A DNA stretch of 45,290 nt from Puniceicoccales bacterium (lineage in GTDB: Bacteria; Verrucomicrobiota; Verrucomicrobiia; Opitutales; JAIRKQ01): positions 1 to 45,290 of the forward strand of contig JAIRON010000010.1 in NCBI GenBank assembly GCA_031257495.1, given 5' to 3'. This document shows positions 8,511 through 18,425 of the stretch, one piece after another. How positions within the stretch are numbered: the stretch's first letter is position 1; each line of letters opens with the position of its first letter. The notes under the pieces were generated by a model, which saw only the letters and a program-made list of their open reading frames with translations, was not told the origin of the DNA and did not search any database. The translations under genes and the position numbers were made by a program.

Positions 8511-10343
8511 GTGGCATCTCTCCTCGACAACATTCACAATCCTCGCAATCTGGATGCACTGAGTCGCGATGAACTTGTCCAATTGACAGAAGAAATTCGC
8601 AATAAATTTATCGAGGTAACATATAAGAATGGCGGCCACCTGGCTTCCAACCTTGGGGTTGTGGAATTAACTATAGCCATTCACCGGATCTTCGACTCGC
8701 CGAAAGACAAAATTTTGTTCGACGTTTCCCACCAATCCTACGTACATAAATTGCTAACTGGACGCAACGATGAGCGATTTGAAAAGATTCGCCAAACGGG
8801 AGGATACTCCGGCTTCTGCAATCCCGATGAAAGCGAGCACGATGTGTTTTGCGTGGGTCACGCGGGCACTGCTCTATCCGCCGCATTGGGTCTGTGTGCA
8901 GCGCGTAACCACCTCAATCAAGAGCATAAAATTGTCGTTGTTCTCGGCGACGGTGCACTGGCATGTGGACCAACCATGGAAGCTCTAAACAATATTACCC
9001 CGGAAACGCGCCAGTTGACAGTAATTCTAAATGACAACGATTATTCCATCGATCGCAACATCGGTGCCATGGCCACATACCTCAATAAAATCATAGTAAG
9101 CAAGCCATACAAAAGTATTACAGGAAGTATTGGCAATGCGCTGAGCAAAAGCAAAATCGGATTAAAATTTTGGCACATGTGCCGCAAAGTGAAACTTGCA
9201 CTGAAGGACTTGCTGCTGTCATCCTCTCTTTTTGAGCACTATGGTCTCCGCTATATCGGTCCCATAGACGGCCACAATTTGACGCAAGTAGAGGAATATT
9301 TAAAACTCTGTCGGGGAGCGAATTATCCAATTTTACTGCACGTCAAAACGATAAAGGGGAAAGGAAATTTCCAGGCATCTGCCGATCCGGCGCTATTTCA
9401 CAGAGTTGGGCCGATATCTTCGAAGCAGGCTCTGTCCATGAAAGATATTCTTGGTCAAACTGTTGTTAATATCGCGAAAGCTAACAAAAAAATTATCGGA
9501 GTTACTGCCGCTATGGCGAGCGGAACGGGTCTATCACATCTACGGGATGCTTTGCCGGAACAATATGTCGACGTCGGTATCGCCGAAGAGCACGCTGTAA
9601 CCCTATGCGCCGGCTTAGCAAAGGGCGGTATGATACCGATCTGCGCCATATATTCTACTTTCATGCAGCGAGCCTTTGACCAAATTGTCCACGACATATG
9701 TCTGCAAAATCTCCCCGCCATATTTTGTTTGGATCGCGCTGGCCTATCGGCCAACGATGGCCCCACGCACCATGGTTTGTTCGACATCAACTACTTACGC
9801 TGTCTGCCGAACGCGATAATTATGCAGCCGAAAAACGGCGAAGAACTATCGACCATGCTTATCGCGGCGCTGAAATATCATGCCCCTGTTTTTATCAGAT
9901 ACAATAGCAGCTATGACTACAATATGCAGCCCGTCGGGCCTCACATCAAGCTCGGTCGTTCGGAAACAGTTAAACAGGGAAAAAATGTCTGTTTACTCGC
10001 CCTGGGGCATTGTGTTGGTATTGCACAACAAGTGGATGATATTTTGGGCGGAAACTGTGGTATTATCAACGGGCGCTTCATAAAGCCGCTGGATGAGCAA
10101 ATGTTGCGCGACTCTGCAGCAAAGTACGGCATAATCGTCACCTTGGAAGACAATGTTTTAGCTGGAGGATTTGGCAGCGGTGTCATGGAATTTTACGGCG
10201 ACAACAACATTGAGGCGCACGTTCTGCGCATCGGCTGGCCAGACAAATTCATCGAGCATGGTTCCAATGAAGAGATTTTGCGGCAAATCTATGCCTTGGA
10301 CGCTGAAGGCATTGCCAAAAAAATTTTGGCACAGGGCATATAA
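8511..10343 (+). CDS. dxs: 1-deoxy-D-xylulose-5-phosphate synthase
   Basis: Condenses pyruvate and glyceraldehyde 3-phosphate with thiamine diphosphate; first step of the MEP isoprenoid pathway and a source of thiamine and pyridoxal precursors. 610 residues, full length. Visible features: GGHLASNLG with the catalytic His, DVSHQSYVHK, GDGALACG and the following NN (ThDP/Mg site), the VGIAEEHAV segment of the pyrimidine domain with the conserved Glu, and DRAGLSANDGPTHHG. A C-terminal transketolase domain follows. The start is GTG at 8511, nine bases after the protease stop. The next gene follows after 39 bp. Confidence 0.96.
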   Translation: MASLLDNIHNPRNLDALSRDELVQLTEEIRNKFIEVTYKNGGHLASNLGVVELTIAIHRIFDSPKDKILFDVSHQSYVHKLLTGRNDERFEKIRQTGGYSGFCNPDESEHDVFCVGHAGTALSAALGLCAARNHLNQEHKIVVVLGDGALACGPTMEALNNITPETRQLTVILNDNDYSIDRNIGAMATYLNKIIVSKPYKSITGSIGNALSKSKIGLKFWHMCRKVKLALKDLLLSSSLFEHYGLRYIGPIDGHNLTQVEEYLKLCRGANYPILLHVKTIKGKGNFQASADPALFHRVGPISSKQALSMKDILGQTVVNIAKANKKIIGVTAAMASGTGLSHLRDALPEQYVDVGIAEEHAVTLCAGLAKGGMIPICAIYSTFMQRAFDQIVHDICLQNLPAIFCLDRAGLSANDGPTHHGLFDINYLRCLPNAIIMQPKNGEELSTMLIAALKYHAPVFIRYNSSYDYNMQPVGPHIKLGRSETVKQGKNVCLLALGHCVGIAQQVDDILGGNCGIINGRFIKPLDEQMLRDSAAKYGIIVTLEDNVLAGGFGSGVMEFYGDNNIEAHVLRIGWPDKFIEHGSNEEILRQIYALDAEGIAKKILAQGI

Positions 10344-10382
10344 AAATTTTGCAAAAACTCTACCACCTGTTTTCATGGAAAT

Positions 10383-11072
10383 ATGGTGAAAGAAGCATCA
10401 AAAACAAAAAGCCTGTTTGGAGAATTGGAAGAAAAGATTTTCAAGGGCAGCGGTTTGGATATCGGCTGTGGTGATGATCCCATATTCGCCGATGTGCGCA
10501 AATTTGACATCGAAGATGGCGATGCAAATAATATAAGTTCTTACATAAATGAACACTTTGATTATGTATTTTCTTCTCATTGTTTGGAACATATGTACGA
10601 CCCGCATCGCACACTAAAAGAATGGTGGAGCTTGGTGAAAGATGGGGGCTATCTATATGTGGTTATTCCAGATGAAGACATATACGAACAGGGCAATTGG
10701 CCATCGAAATTTAATGGTGATCACAAACACACTTTCACAATATTTAAGCGGCGTAGTTGGAGTCCAGTATCAGTCAATATTATGGATATGATAAAATGCC
10801 TAAAAAACGCCAAAGTTATAAAAATAGAAATACAAGACCGAGACTATGACTATACTTTGTTGGGACAAAATATTGACCAAACCCTAGGCGATGCCATGGC
10901 GCAAATATGCTTCGTTCTCCAAAAAGTAAAGCAACCCAGGTTTGCAGCTCGTAAAAAGAGATGCTTAACACATCAGCTAAAATATTTCTTTTATGGAGCA
11001 CTGGCAAAAGTAACCAAGGGCAAATTGAGGACGCGCTTTAGGGGTAAAATGCAAAAATATTACAATCGGTAA
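10383..11072 (+). CDS. class I SAM-dependent methyltransferase
   Basis: 229 residues with a Rossmann methyltransferase core: motif I GLDIGCGDDP, an acidic FDIEDGDA at the second strand, and FDYVFSSHCLEHM...TLKEWWSLVKDGGYLYVVIPD (motifs IV-VI) of the Methyltransf_11 type. The basic C-terminal tail (KKRCL..., LRTRFRGKM) is unusual and could contact membrane or nucleic acid. The LEHMYDP/LKEWW version is frequent among methyltransferases encoded near glycan or LPS genes, but no such genes are adjacent, so the substrate is unknown. It lies 39 bp after dxs on the same strand. Confidence 0.8.
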   Translation: MVKEASKTKSLFGELEEKIFKGSGLDIGCGDDPIFADVRKFDIEDGDANNISSYINEHFDYVFSSHCLEHMYDPHRTLKEWWSLVKDGGYLYVVIPDEDIYEQGNWPSKFNGDHKHTFTIFKRRSWSPVSVNIMDMIKCLKNAKVIKIEIQDRDYDYTLLGQNIDQTLGDAMAQICFVLQKVKQPRFAARKKRCLTHQLKYFFYGALAKVTKGKLRTRFRGKMQKYYNR

Positions 11073-11139
11073 TGAACCCATCGGCAGAGAAACCTTGATA
11101 GCTACAAATTAAATCTTGCAGTTTTATTAAAAACTTGAC

Positions 11140-11182
11140 ATCGTACCGGTTTTCTGCCCCCTGACTAATGAAAATTTGGTAC
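11140..11182. promoter_or_regulatory. spaced inverted repeat upstream of the permease gene
   Basis: GTACC (within ATCGTACC) and GGTAC (within GGTACTGAT) face each other across about 30 bp just before the start codon at 11190, with a TTGACA at 11135-11140. No well-spaced -10 box was found. Could be an operator or leader hairpin; weak evidence. Confidence 0.25.
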
Positions 11183-11189
11183 TGATATT

Positions 11190-12383
11190 ATGAGGCAAAA
11201 GCTTAATGCAATTTTTTTATTGGCAGGCACGGCTATTGGATCTGGCATGCTATCGTTGCCCATAATACTATCAAAAATCGACACCATACCAATGGTTATT
11301 TTGATGCTAATTTTTACGGCATTGACATACTTTTCAGCCATAGTACGCGCCGAATTAAATTTTCAATCATCGGCCAGCAACTCCCTCGAGGGCATAAGTT
11401 TACTTTTTTCCGGACCAAAAGTTGCCTGGATAAGCAAGGTGTCCATTCGATTGCTATTTTTTGCCCTGCTATCCGCTTATATTTACGGATTGTCGGATAT
11501 TTTGAGTGTGCAGCTTAAAGTTTCTCCTAGGTTGATGATGTGCTGCATCGCCTGCGCCGTGTTTGCACTATTGGCATATTCGGAAAAATTATTGCTACTT
11601 TTAAATCGCTGGTTGTTCGCCGCCCTACTAGTGGTTGTTTTGGTAATTATGCTAATTATGGCGGCACATGTCGATCGCAGCATATTATTAGTCCCGACTA
11701 GGCGTAGCGTACATTTAGGAGATTTGACCATCATTGCCCCCATACTGTTCACATCATTTGGGTTCCATGGCACCATACCTTCGGTGACAAAATTATGCCG
11801 AAATGATGTGCGAATAGTAAAGTTAGCGTGCCTTTGGGGAAGCGTAATCCCCGCGTGTGTTTATACAATATGGACCGCTAGTTCACTTTGTTTACTGAAA
11901 TCCCGTGTACCGGAACAATTTCAGAACTTAGCTAGCGGCAGTGTAAATTTAGGAGAATTTATCGCCACGCTAAGCAATATTACAAACTTGCCTATCATAG
12001 GGACGATAATATGGGTAATCGCGACTTTAGCTATTGTTACTTCCATATTTGGGGTCGGACTATCCTTGGTCGATGATCTTCAAGCGCAACGTTCGCAAAA
12101 TCACCACGCACGAATATTGATATGTGGCATAACAATTATTCCTCCACTGCTCATAGCAATTATAGTGCCGAACGCCTTTATACAGGTATTGGCTTTTGCC
12201 GGATTATTGTTGGTGGTAATAGCCTTCTTAGTGCCGACATTTCTGTTTTTCAAAGCAAAAATTTTCCAAAGAGCTTTCATAAAGTGTCTGCGATACAAAA
12301 GTACCGGAATCATTTTAATGCTGAGTGGCATCGCAATCGCGACCCTGGAATGCATAAATCTCCTGCGCCACTGGTTTTCCTAA
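11190..12383 (+). CDS. aromatic amino-acid permease, HAAAP family (TyrP-like)
   Basis: Inner-membrane transporter of about 11 helices. The start NAIFLLAGTAIGSGMLSLPI is the hallmark of the hydroxy/aromatic amino acid permease family (TyrP, Mtr, TnaB). 397 residues, the normal length. Also visible: FTSFGFHGTIPSV in the middle and GVGLSLVDDLQ near helix 9. Multi-copy tyrP-like genes are common in chlamydiae and other amino-acid-scavenging PVC bacteria, which fits a host-dependent supply, but substrate (Tyr, Trp or other) cannot be read from the sequence. Monocistronic, followed by a gene-poor stretch and a pseudogene. Confidence 0.88.
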   Translation: MRQKLNAIFLLAGTAIGSGMLSLPIILSKIDTIPMVILMLIFTALTYFSAIVRAELNFQSSASNSLEGISLLFSGPKVAWISKVSIRLLFFALLSAYIYGLSDILSVQLKVSPRLMMCCIACAVFALLAYSEKLLLLLNRWLFAALLVVVLVIMLIMAAHVDRSILLVPTRRSVHLGDLTIIAPILFTSFGFHGTIPSVTKLCRNDVRIVKLACLWGSVIPACVYTIWTASSLCLLKSRVPEQFQNLASGSVNLGEFIATLSNITNLPIIGTIIWVIATLAIVTSIFGVGLSLVDDLQAQRSQNHHARILICGITIIPPLLIAIIVPNAFIQVLAFAGLLLVVIAFLVPTFLFFKAKIFQRAFIKCLRYKSTGIILMLSGIAIATLECINLLRHWFS

Positions 12384-12635
12384 ATTTCTTCTAAAACATC
12401 TGCGTGTTGTCTAGGATAACTATTTCTATTCTTGGATGAAAGATTTCTTTTGGCCAACAGCTTCTAAACACCCATTACAATGTCCATTTTAGGAGAAAAA
12501 CTTTACTCACTGGCTACATTTTGGAAAAAATATTAAGTAAGCCATAACTTTCGCTTGGCATTTCCAATGCACTTAGGATATCAAAAGGTTTTGATATAAA
12601 GTATAAATTTGAATAGTAGAGTTTTTCAGAATAAC
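12384..12635. other. short gene-free stretch
   Basis: Between the permease and the pseudogene. AT-rich, no open frame with support, no tRNA-like structure noticed. Confidence 0.5.
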
Positions 12636-13831
12636 ATGGAAGAGGTAGCAACAACTTCCAAGAGGCGGATGCTATTAGGGTTAATAATGCTACTACACAG
12701 GTTATGCATACGACCATTGATCAAGGGAAAGCTATGCCGTTAACGAAAAAATGTCGAAAAGCTCTTCCAATGGACAAGCGTAGGTGGGATTTTGTGATCC
12801 TAAGTAAGTTTCCTGTTAAAGGGGAAATGTCCAAAAGAAGTTCTTGCTTACCTTGAAAGCTTACCCGAGGGTAAGAGGCGAGAAGCAGTAAGTCAGTATC
12901 CAGACATAGCAAGTACGATAAAAAATTTATGTGATTCGCCACGCATATCAGGAATATACGGGAAACTCATGGAGATGTAGTGAAAATGTGTGAACGGTTT
13001 TTCCAAACACTTGGAAAATTTTCCTTTTCCGATCAACAAAGAATTTTAAGCAATGGTAAAATTTTCAGATCTGTGGCGAGAAACGGTGATTTTCGCATAT
13101 TTTGGACAAATTTCCCTAAAATAGCTGCGCTAGATTCGTCTCTTTGAAAGATACTATTAAAAGCCGAGCATTGGTACGAAAGAAGCCTTGGACGCGCTTT
13201 ATGCCTCTACGTTTTAGAACCAGGCCATCCAAAGCAAGCTGTTTCGCTGCTGAGAAGTTTAAGTTCTGAAGATTTACGGGCAGTGCCAACAGAAAAGGAT
13301 GAAATATTTGAAACAACCTTGATGGAAATGTTTTCCAAGTTCAAAAGGGTGAATTCCAGTTTCGTGGAAAATTGTTTTGCAATTCTGGACAAATTAACTT
13401 TCGAAGACCTGGTAGCCGCACTGAGAGAACCAAATGAACGTGGTCAAACACTTCTGTCGAAATTAGTATGGTCAACAGCAGAAGGCCGTCTGCTTTATGA
13501 TGTTTGGGAGAAAATTATTGCAGCAATGAAAAAATGCATGCATCCAGAATACTTAATGGAAGTGCTAGCTGTACGTGATAATCGTGAAAACAATTTTCTA
13601 AGATATTCACTTTCTGAGGAACATGCTTTGAGCAATTTAGTATCATGCTTGTTAGAAGATCTACCATCTAATGAAAGTCGAAGCGCTTTGCTTACCAAAC
13701 GAATTCAATAGGATATACTTGCTAGGCACAGTTGGAAATTTGCGTTCGCGTATGAAGCGTTGATCACAACACTTTGGGAGCTACCTCGGCATGGTTTGGC
13801 TGGGCTGCAGCGCTTTGTAAACGAGCACTAG
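12636..13831 (+). pseudogene. decayed relative of the helical-repeat protein at 29886-31697
   Basis: Several blocks in different frames line up with the intact protein at 29886-31697. At 12837 onward the frame reads EVLAYLESLPEGKRREAVSQY, against KRVLSWLESLAPDRQEEVIQY in the intact copy. After a frameshift near 12930 the third frame reads CERFFQTLGKFSFSDQQRIL, against KQFFNIFEKFDLGQQMKIL. That frame then has an in-frame TGA at 13145, continues through a repeat-like region (FEDLVAALREPNERG, LLYDVWEKIIAAM), meets TAG at 13709 and ends at TAG 13829. Further shifts lie near 12655 and in the AAAA run at 12833. The longest surviving open piece is 13283-13711, but it is only a fragment. Start ATG 12636 and the end are approximate. 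Confidence 0.8.
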
Positions 13832-13891
13832 GGCTTTTTTGGATTATCTAGGATTTGAAGTTCGTAAAAAGGATCAAATAATAAGGCGGCA

Positions 13892-13905
13892 AGCTAGCGC
13901 TAGCT
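13892..13905. repeat. 14-bp perfect palindrome
   Basis: AGCTAGCGCTAGCT is its own reverse complement. It lies between the pseudogene and the 3' end of tmRNA. Possible protein-binding site; no other evidence. Confidence 0.5.
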
Positions 13906-14105
13906 AGAGAATTTATAAGCGAAAAAACAATGGGGCAAAAATCTCTTCCATTGTGCTGAAAAATGCCATGGAGGGTGGTTGGCATTATTTTAAATCTTCA
14001 AGGAAAATGCACCAAAAGCATATGAGTCGTACAAAGCGCGTTGTAATCGTTTTGGGCACTGAAAATACAAGCACATTCTTAATATCTGTAAAAAGAAAGA
14101 ATTAT

Positions 14106-14483
<378 letters not shown>

Positions 14484-14599
14484 TCGCTCAAAGAACACCG
14501 CCATCAGCTAAAAAATTCATAATGCTTTTACAACAAAATTTTTGCTTGGTTGCTTTTTTATTCTGTCTACGAAAAAATTCCCCAGCATGTACCTAACCC

Positions 14600-14860
14600 A
14601 TGCAATCCAAGCTCATACTTCTAATTGGGCCGGAGTTTATTGGCACAAAACAAGCCATTCTAGAATTGTTTAAAAACTGTCACTGCGTATTCGCAGAGGA
14701 TGGTATACGTGGGCTAGCAACGGCCATGGTAATGAAGCCAGATGTGGTTGTTTGCAGGCGCGATACGGATTTGATACCCACCAGCTTGATCAAGTACGAA
14801 GTGATGCAGGCGAATAGTCGCTGCAAATTTTTGATAATAGATGGCGACGAAGCATTCTAA
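14600..14860 (+). CDS. receiver-like small protein lacking the phospho-acceptor site
   Basis: 86 residues with the alternation of a CheY-like fold: hydrophobic strand LILLIGPEF, helix with ILELFKNC, CVFAEDGIRGLATAMVMKPDVVVC resembling the second helix and third strand of receivers, and a last strand KFLIIDGDEAF. The acidic pair after strand 1 is missing (IGPEF), and the strand-3 Asp is replaced (VVVCRRD), so phosphorylation is unlikely. It ends where a receiver would still need its last third. It is either a truncated remnant or a non-phosphorylated pseudo-receiver. The nearest neighbours are tmRNA (opposite strand) and a charged protein. Low confidence that it is functional. Confidence 0.45.
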   Translation: MQSKLILLIGPEFIGTKQAILELFKNCHCVFAEDGIRGLATAMVMKPDVVVCRRDTDLIPTSLIKYEVMQANSRCKFLIIDGDEAF

Positions 14861-14991
14861 TAGTGATAAGGAATATGATTCGCTATTTCTTACATTTTTC
14901 TCGACAAATATAAATTTTAAGTACTATAGTAGCAACAGACTGGTTTGTAGAAGTTTATTTCGCCAGTTATGTAATTATAACTTAAATTATT

Positions 14992-15573
14992 ATGCCTGAA
15001 TTCGAGGAAGAAAGTAATTTATCTGTGGTTGCTGGTGGGGTTTCCGTTGAAATAAAGTCGGACGCCGCGGCAAGAGTACATGGCGACGAATCCACTGACA
15101 TAGTGGAAGGTGTCACTGCAAGCGAGGAAGAAAGAGCGCGCTACGCATTGAAGCGCGGTCGCATGCCCATATCGGTGATGCAAAAAAAGACAAGCCAAAA
15201 ATCTGTGTCCGTTGACGACGTTTGCAAAGACGCAATCGGGACGCGCAAGAATGAACCGGCGGCCGTACACAAATCAACAACCATTGTTGAAAAAGACATG
15301 AATAACAATAAAAGAGAGAAAGAAAACAGAGATCATTGCAGCTGCAGAAAACACGGAGAAAAATCCCTAATTGTAAAGGAAAAGGGTTCTCAAAAAGAGG
15401 ATTCCTGCAAGTGCAAGGATGGGGTATTGTGCAAACTGGTAAAGAAAATTTTACATTTCTTTGGGTTGCGCAAAAAATGCGAACAATGTGAGCAAAGGCC
15501 CCGCCAATATCGCCGTCGCAGCTATAATCAGCGTAAGAGCAACGGGCGCAATGGTCACCGCCAAGTCGAATAG
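14992..15573 (+). CDS. unknown charged protein with Cys pairs and Arg-rich tail, coupled to murA
   Basis: No family recognised. 193 residues, very polar. The first ~115 residues are acidic to mixed and probably disordered. A middle region carries spaced Cys and His (HCSCRKHG, SCKCKDGVLC, KKCEQCEQ) that could bind metal as a small zinc-ribbon-like unit, interrupted by a short hydrophobic helix LVKKILHFFGL. The tail is Arg/Asn/Gln-rich (QYRRRSYNQRKSNGRNGHR), similar to RNA-binding tails. The stop is six bases before the murA ATG, so the genes are almost surely on one transcript. It could be a nucleic-acid-binding or regulatory protein; no claim beyond that. Confidence 0.6.
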   Translation: MPEFEEESNLSVVAGGVSVEIKSDAAARVHGDESTDIVEGVTASEEERARYALKRGRMPISVMQKKTSQKSVSVDDVCKDAIGTRKNEPAAVHKSTTIVEKDMNNNKREKENRDHCSCRKHGEKSLIVKEKGSQKEDSCKCKDGVLCKLVKKILHFFGLRKKCEQCEQRPRQYRRRSYNQRKSNGRNGHRQVE

Positions 15574-15579
15574 CTTACC

Positions 15580-16893
15580 ATGGAAATAGCTCGCATAATT
15601 GGTGGGCGGGAGTTACATGGTGAAGTGTTCGTCAGTGGGTCTAAGAATGCTTCTTTACCCATACTGGCTGCTTGTTTACTAACTAGCGAAGAGTGTATAG
15701 TCGAAAACGTTCCCGATTTGAGCGATATCCGCTTGATGGTGGACATCCTGCGCAACGTAGGAGCAATTGTGGAATACGTGGATGCGCATACCCTTCGCAT
15801 ATGCGCCGCAGATATTACACCGCGCGCACCGTACGATGCTGTGAAACAGATGCGGGCATCGGTATGTTTGATGGGAGCCTTTCTCGGTCGCATGGGCCAC
15901 TCCAGTGTATCATTGCCGGGAGGATGCGTAATTGGTCAGCGTCCCATAGACTTGCACATCAAGGGATTTAAAAAGCTTGGCTGTGCGGTTGATATCCAAA
16001 ACGGATACTTGGAAGTGAAGGGTGGCAACATGATTGGCACTCATATCTTTCTCGGTGGACGCTACGGCAGCACCGTTACGGGTACTGCTAACGTATTGAT
16101 GGCAGCACTCGGAGCACGGGGTGTTACAGTCATTGAGAGCGCCGCTTGTGAGCCGGAAATTATAGATCTATGTCTGTTCCTACGCAAGCAGGGGGCGGCT
16201 ATCGGTGGTATCGGCACAAATACGCTTACTATCGTAGGCCAGCGTAAATTACACGGTTGCAGACATCGAATCATCGGCGATCGCATAGAAGCGGGAACAT
16301 TTATTTGTGCCGGACTAATGACAAAGGGATGTATCACAATCCGTGGTAATACGCCGAAAGTCGGTGGCGCTGTCTACGACAAACTTGAAGAAATGGGCGC
16401 CAACGTCAAAGAATTCGAAGATGGGACAATCGTGGTAGACAGCAAAAAACAAAAACTACGCTCCGCAGAAATAATTACGCTACCCTACCCCGGCTTTCCC
16501 ACAGACTTACAGGCTCAATTTTGTACTCTATTGAGCTGCATCGACGGCATATCCGTTGTGAGTGAGCGCATTTATCCGGGGCGCTTCATGCATATCCCGG
16601 AGTTAAATCGTATGGGGGCGGATATCATGCTCGAAGAGTCCCATGCGATCATACACGGCTCCAGTAAGCGAAAGCTAACCGGTACACAGCTCATGGCTTC
16701 GGACTTACGGGCGAGCGCGGCTTTGTATCTGGCTGGCCTATGTGCGGAAAATGAAACGCTAATCCATCGAGTTTATCACCTCGATCGCGGCTACGAACAA
16801 TTCGAGGAAAAGCTGTGCAACCTCGGAGCAAACATTGAACGTCTACAGGAAGCAAACTTGACAAAAGAGGAAGGACTTCAACGTGCTTCCTAA
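15580..16893 (+). CDS. murA: UDP-N-acetylglucosamine 1-carboxyvinyltransferase
   Basis: First committed step of peptidoglycan synthesis: transfers enolpyruvyl from PEP to UDP-GlcNAc in the cytoplasm. 437 residues, standard length, with two inverse alpha/beta domains. Visible: SGSKNASLPILAA near the N-terminus (Lys and Asn of the active site), RASVCLMG, and SLPGGCVIGQRPIDLHI, which holds the PEP-binding Cys that is also the fosfomycin target. A PYPGFPTDLQAQ segment and DLRASAAL near the C-terminal domain follow. Its presence indicates a peptidoglycan-making cell. Convergent with pheS, 28 bp between stops. Confidence 0.97.
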   Translation: MEIARIIGGRELHGEVFVSGSKNASLPILAACLLTSEECIVENVPDLSDIRLMVDILRNVGAIVEYVDAHTLRICAADITPRAPYDAVKQMRASVCLMGAFLGRMGHSSVSLPGGCVIGQRPIDLHIKGFKKLGCAVDIQNGYLEVKGGNMIGTHIFLGGRYGSTVTGTANVLMAALGARGVTVIESAACEPEIIDLCLFLRKQGAAIGGIGTNTLTIVGQRKLHGCRHRIIGDRIEAGTFICAGLMTKGCITIRGNTPKVGGAVYDKLEEMGANVKEFEDGTIVVDSKKQKLRSAEIITLPYPGFPTDLQAQFCTLLSCIDGISVVSERIYPGRFMHIPELNRMGADIMLEESHAIIHGSSKRKLTGTQLMASDLRASAALYLAGLCAENETLIHRVYHLDRGYEQFEEKLCNLGANIERLQEANLTKEEGLQRAS

Positions 16894-16921
16894 CGCCATT
16901 AGACAAATTTATACGCAGAAA

Positions 16922-17959
16922 TTACACGGCAAATTGCTTCAAAAATCGTGCATCATTCTGGTAAAACAGGCGAATGTCATCCACTCCATACATAAGCATA
17001 GCCAAGCGTTCGATACCAAAGCCAAAGGCATAACCGCTCCAAACGTCCGGATCGTAGCCTACTATGCTAAATACCTTCGGGTGTACCATTCCGCATCCTC
17101 CCGCTTCTATCCACCTATTGCTCAACTTTCCTATGTTCGGTGCACGAAAATCCATTTCAAAGCTCGGCTCGGTAAATGGAAAAAAGCTCGGTCTAAAACG
17201 CGTCTCACATTTTTCCCCCACCAGTTCCTTGAAGAAAAAATCAAGAACAGCCTTTAAATCGACAACGCCTATGTTCCTATCAACCAACAATCCCTCGCAT
17301 TGGTGAAAGTTGGCACTATGAGTAGCATCTGTGGTATCTCTCCGAAATGTTCTTCCTGGGGAAATTATGCGGAGCGGAGGCTTTTCTGTAAGCATCGTGC
17401 GAACCTGTACAGTCGAAGTCTGTGAACGCAATATGTAATCCTCACCTTGCTTTTGTGGGACATTTTTTACACGCAAATCATCGTTGAAGTAGAGCGTATC
17501 GATGGTGTCACGAGCTGGATGAGATTCAGGTACATTCAACGCATCGTAGCAATACCAAATCGTCTCAATTTCCGGTCCAAGAGCGACAGTAAATCCAATT
17601 TTACGAAAAATTTCAGCCATTATTTCCTGCATCATCGACAGTGGATGCATACCGCAATTGGAAACAACTGGTATGGACGGATCTATCCTTGACCCAAGTG
17701 AGTTTAGCAACTCCAAGTCTTCCAATTGTGACAATTTTTCTGAAAAAATTACTTCAATGCGAGCCTTGCACTCATTGATTTGCTGCCCTAGCACCGGCTT
17801 TTCATCTTTGCTCGCTGATGCCAATATTGAAAACAAAGCTCTCAATTTTCCATTTGAACCAAGAAAGCTAGCCTTCTCTTCTTTGAAGCTTGCGTAATCT
17901 GACACTTGCTCCAAACGTAATTTGGCTTGCTCCACAAGTAGTTCTAAGTCACAATTCAT
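16922..17959 (-). CDS. pheS: phenylalanyl-tRNA synthetase alpha subunit
   Basis: Catalytic subunit of the alpha2-beta2 class II synthetase that charges tRNA-Phe. 345 residues: N-terminal coiled-coil (residues 1-85), then the core with motif 2 FRRDTTDATHSANFHQCEG and motif 3 FGFGIERLAMLMYG. HPLSMM, PESHPARD and TEPSFEMD are also typical. It follows rplT by 47 bp on the same strand. The beta-subunit gene pheT, often next, is not here: convergent murA follows instead, so the subunits are encoded apart. Confidence 0.96.
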   Translation of the reverse strand: MNCDLELLVEQAKLRLEQVSDYASFKEEKASFLGSNGKLRALFSILASASKDEKPVLGQQINECKARIEVIFSEKLSQLEDLELLNSLGSRIDPSIPVVSNCGMHPLSMMQEIMAEIFRKIGFTVALGPEIETIWYCYDALNVPESHPARDTIDTLYFNDDLRVKNVPQKQGEDYILRSQTSTVQVRTMLTEKPPLRIISPGRTFRRDTTDATHSANFHQCEGLLVDRNIGVVDLKAVLDFFFKELVGEKCETRFRPSFFPFTEPSFEMDFRAPNIGKLSNRWIEAGGCGMVHPKVFSIVGYDPDVWSGYAFGFGIERLAMLMYGVDDIRLFYQNDARFLKQFAV

Positions 17960-18006
17960 AACTCGTTAAACACTAACATTGGAAATGATAAATATGCCAC
18001 CCACTA

Positions 18007-18369
18007 CTAGGCTGCCAGAATAGCCTGTTTCGCTTTGGCAACAAGAGCTCCAAAGGACACACTATCGTGTATCGCCAATTCACTCAATGACTTTCTATTC
18101 AACTCGATACCGGCCACCTTCAGACCATTTATAAACCTACTATACTGCAATCCATTCTCGCGGCAAAGTGCATTAATGCGTATTATCCATAGCTGGCGAA
18201 AGTCGGTCTTGCGCCGCTTTCTATCACGGTAAGCAAATTTCCCCGCACGCCAAAGAGCATCCTTAGCATAACGAAACAATTTTGACTTTTTACCGAAATA
18301 TCCCTTAGTTTGCTCTAAAACCCTTCTGCGACGCTTTTTTGTCGCAACCATGTTAGTTGCCCTTGGCAT
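18007..18369 (-). CDS. rplT: 50S ribosomal protein L20
   Basis: 120 residues, highly basic N-terminus (MPRATNMVATKKRRRRVLEQ), then AKDALWRAGKFAYRDRKRRK and LWIIRINALCRENGLQYSRF, all typical L20. Assembly-critical protein of the large subunit. Lies between rpmI and pheS in the usual order. In many bacteria L20 represses its own operon by binding the leader; the 56-bp rpmI-rplT gap was not analysed further. Confidence 0.97.
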   Translation of the reverse strand: MPRATNMVATKKRRRRVLEQTKGYFGKKSKLFRYAKDALWRAGKFAYRDRKRRKTDFRQLWIIRINALCRENGLQYSRFINGLKVAGIELNRKSLSELAIHDSVSFGALVAKAKQAILAA

Positions 18370-18425
18370 CTCTACCTCTCTTTATATTTTTCACGAAACA
18401 ACCCTCGTACAGCCAAAATACACTC

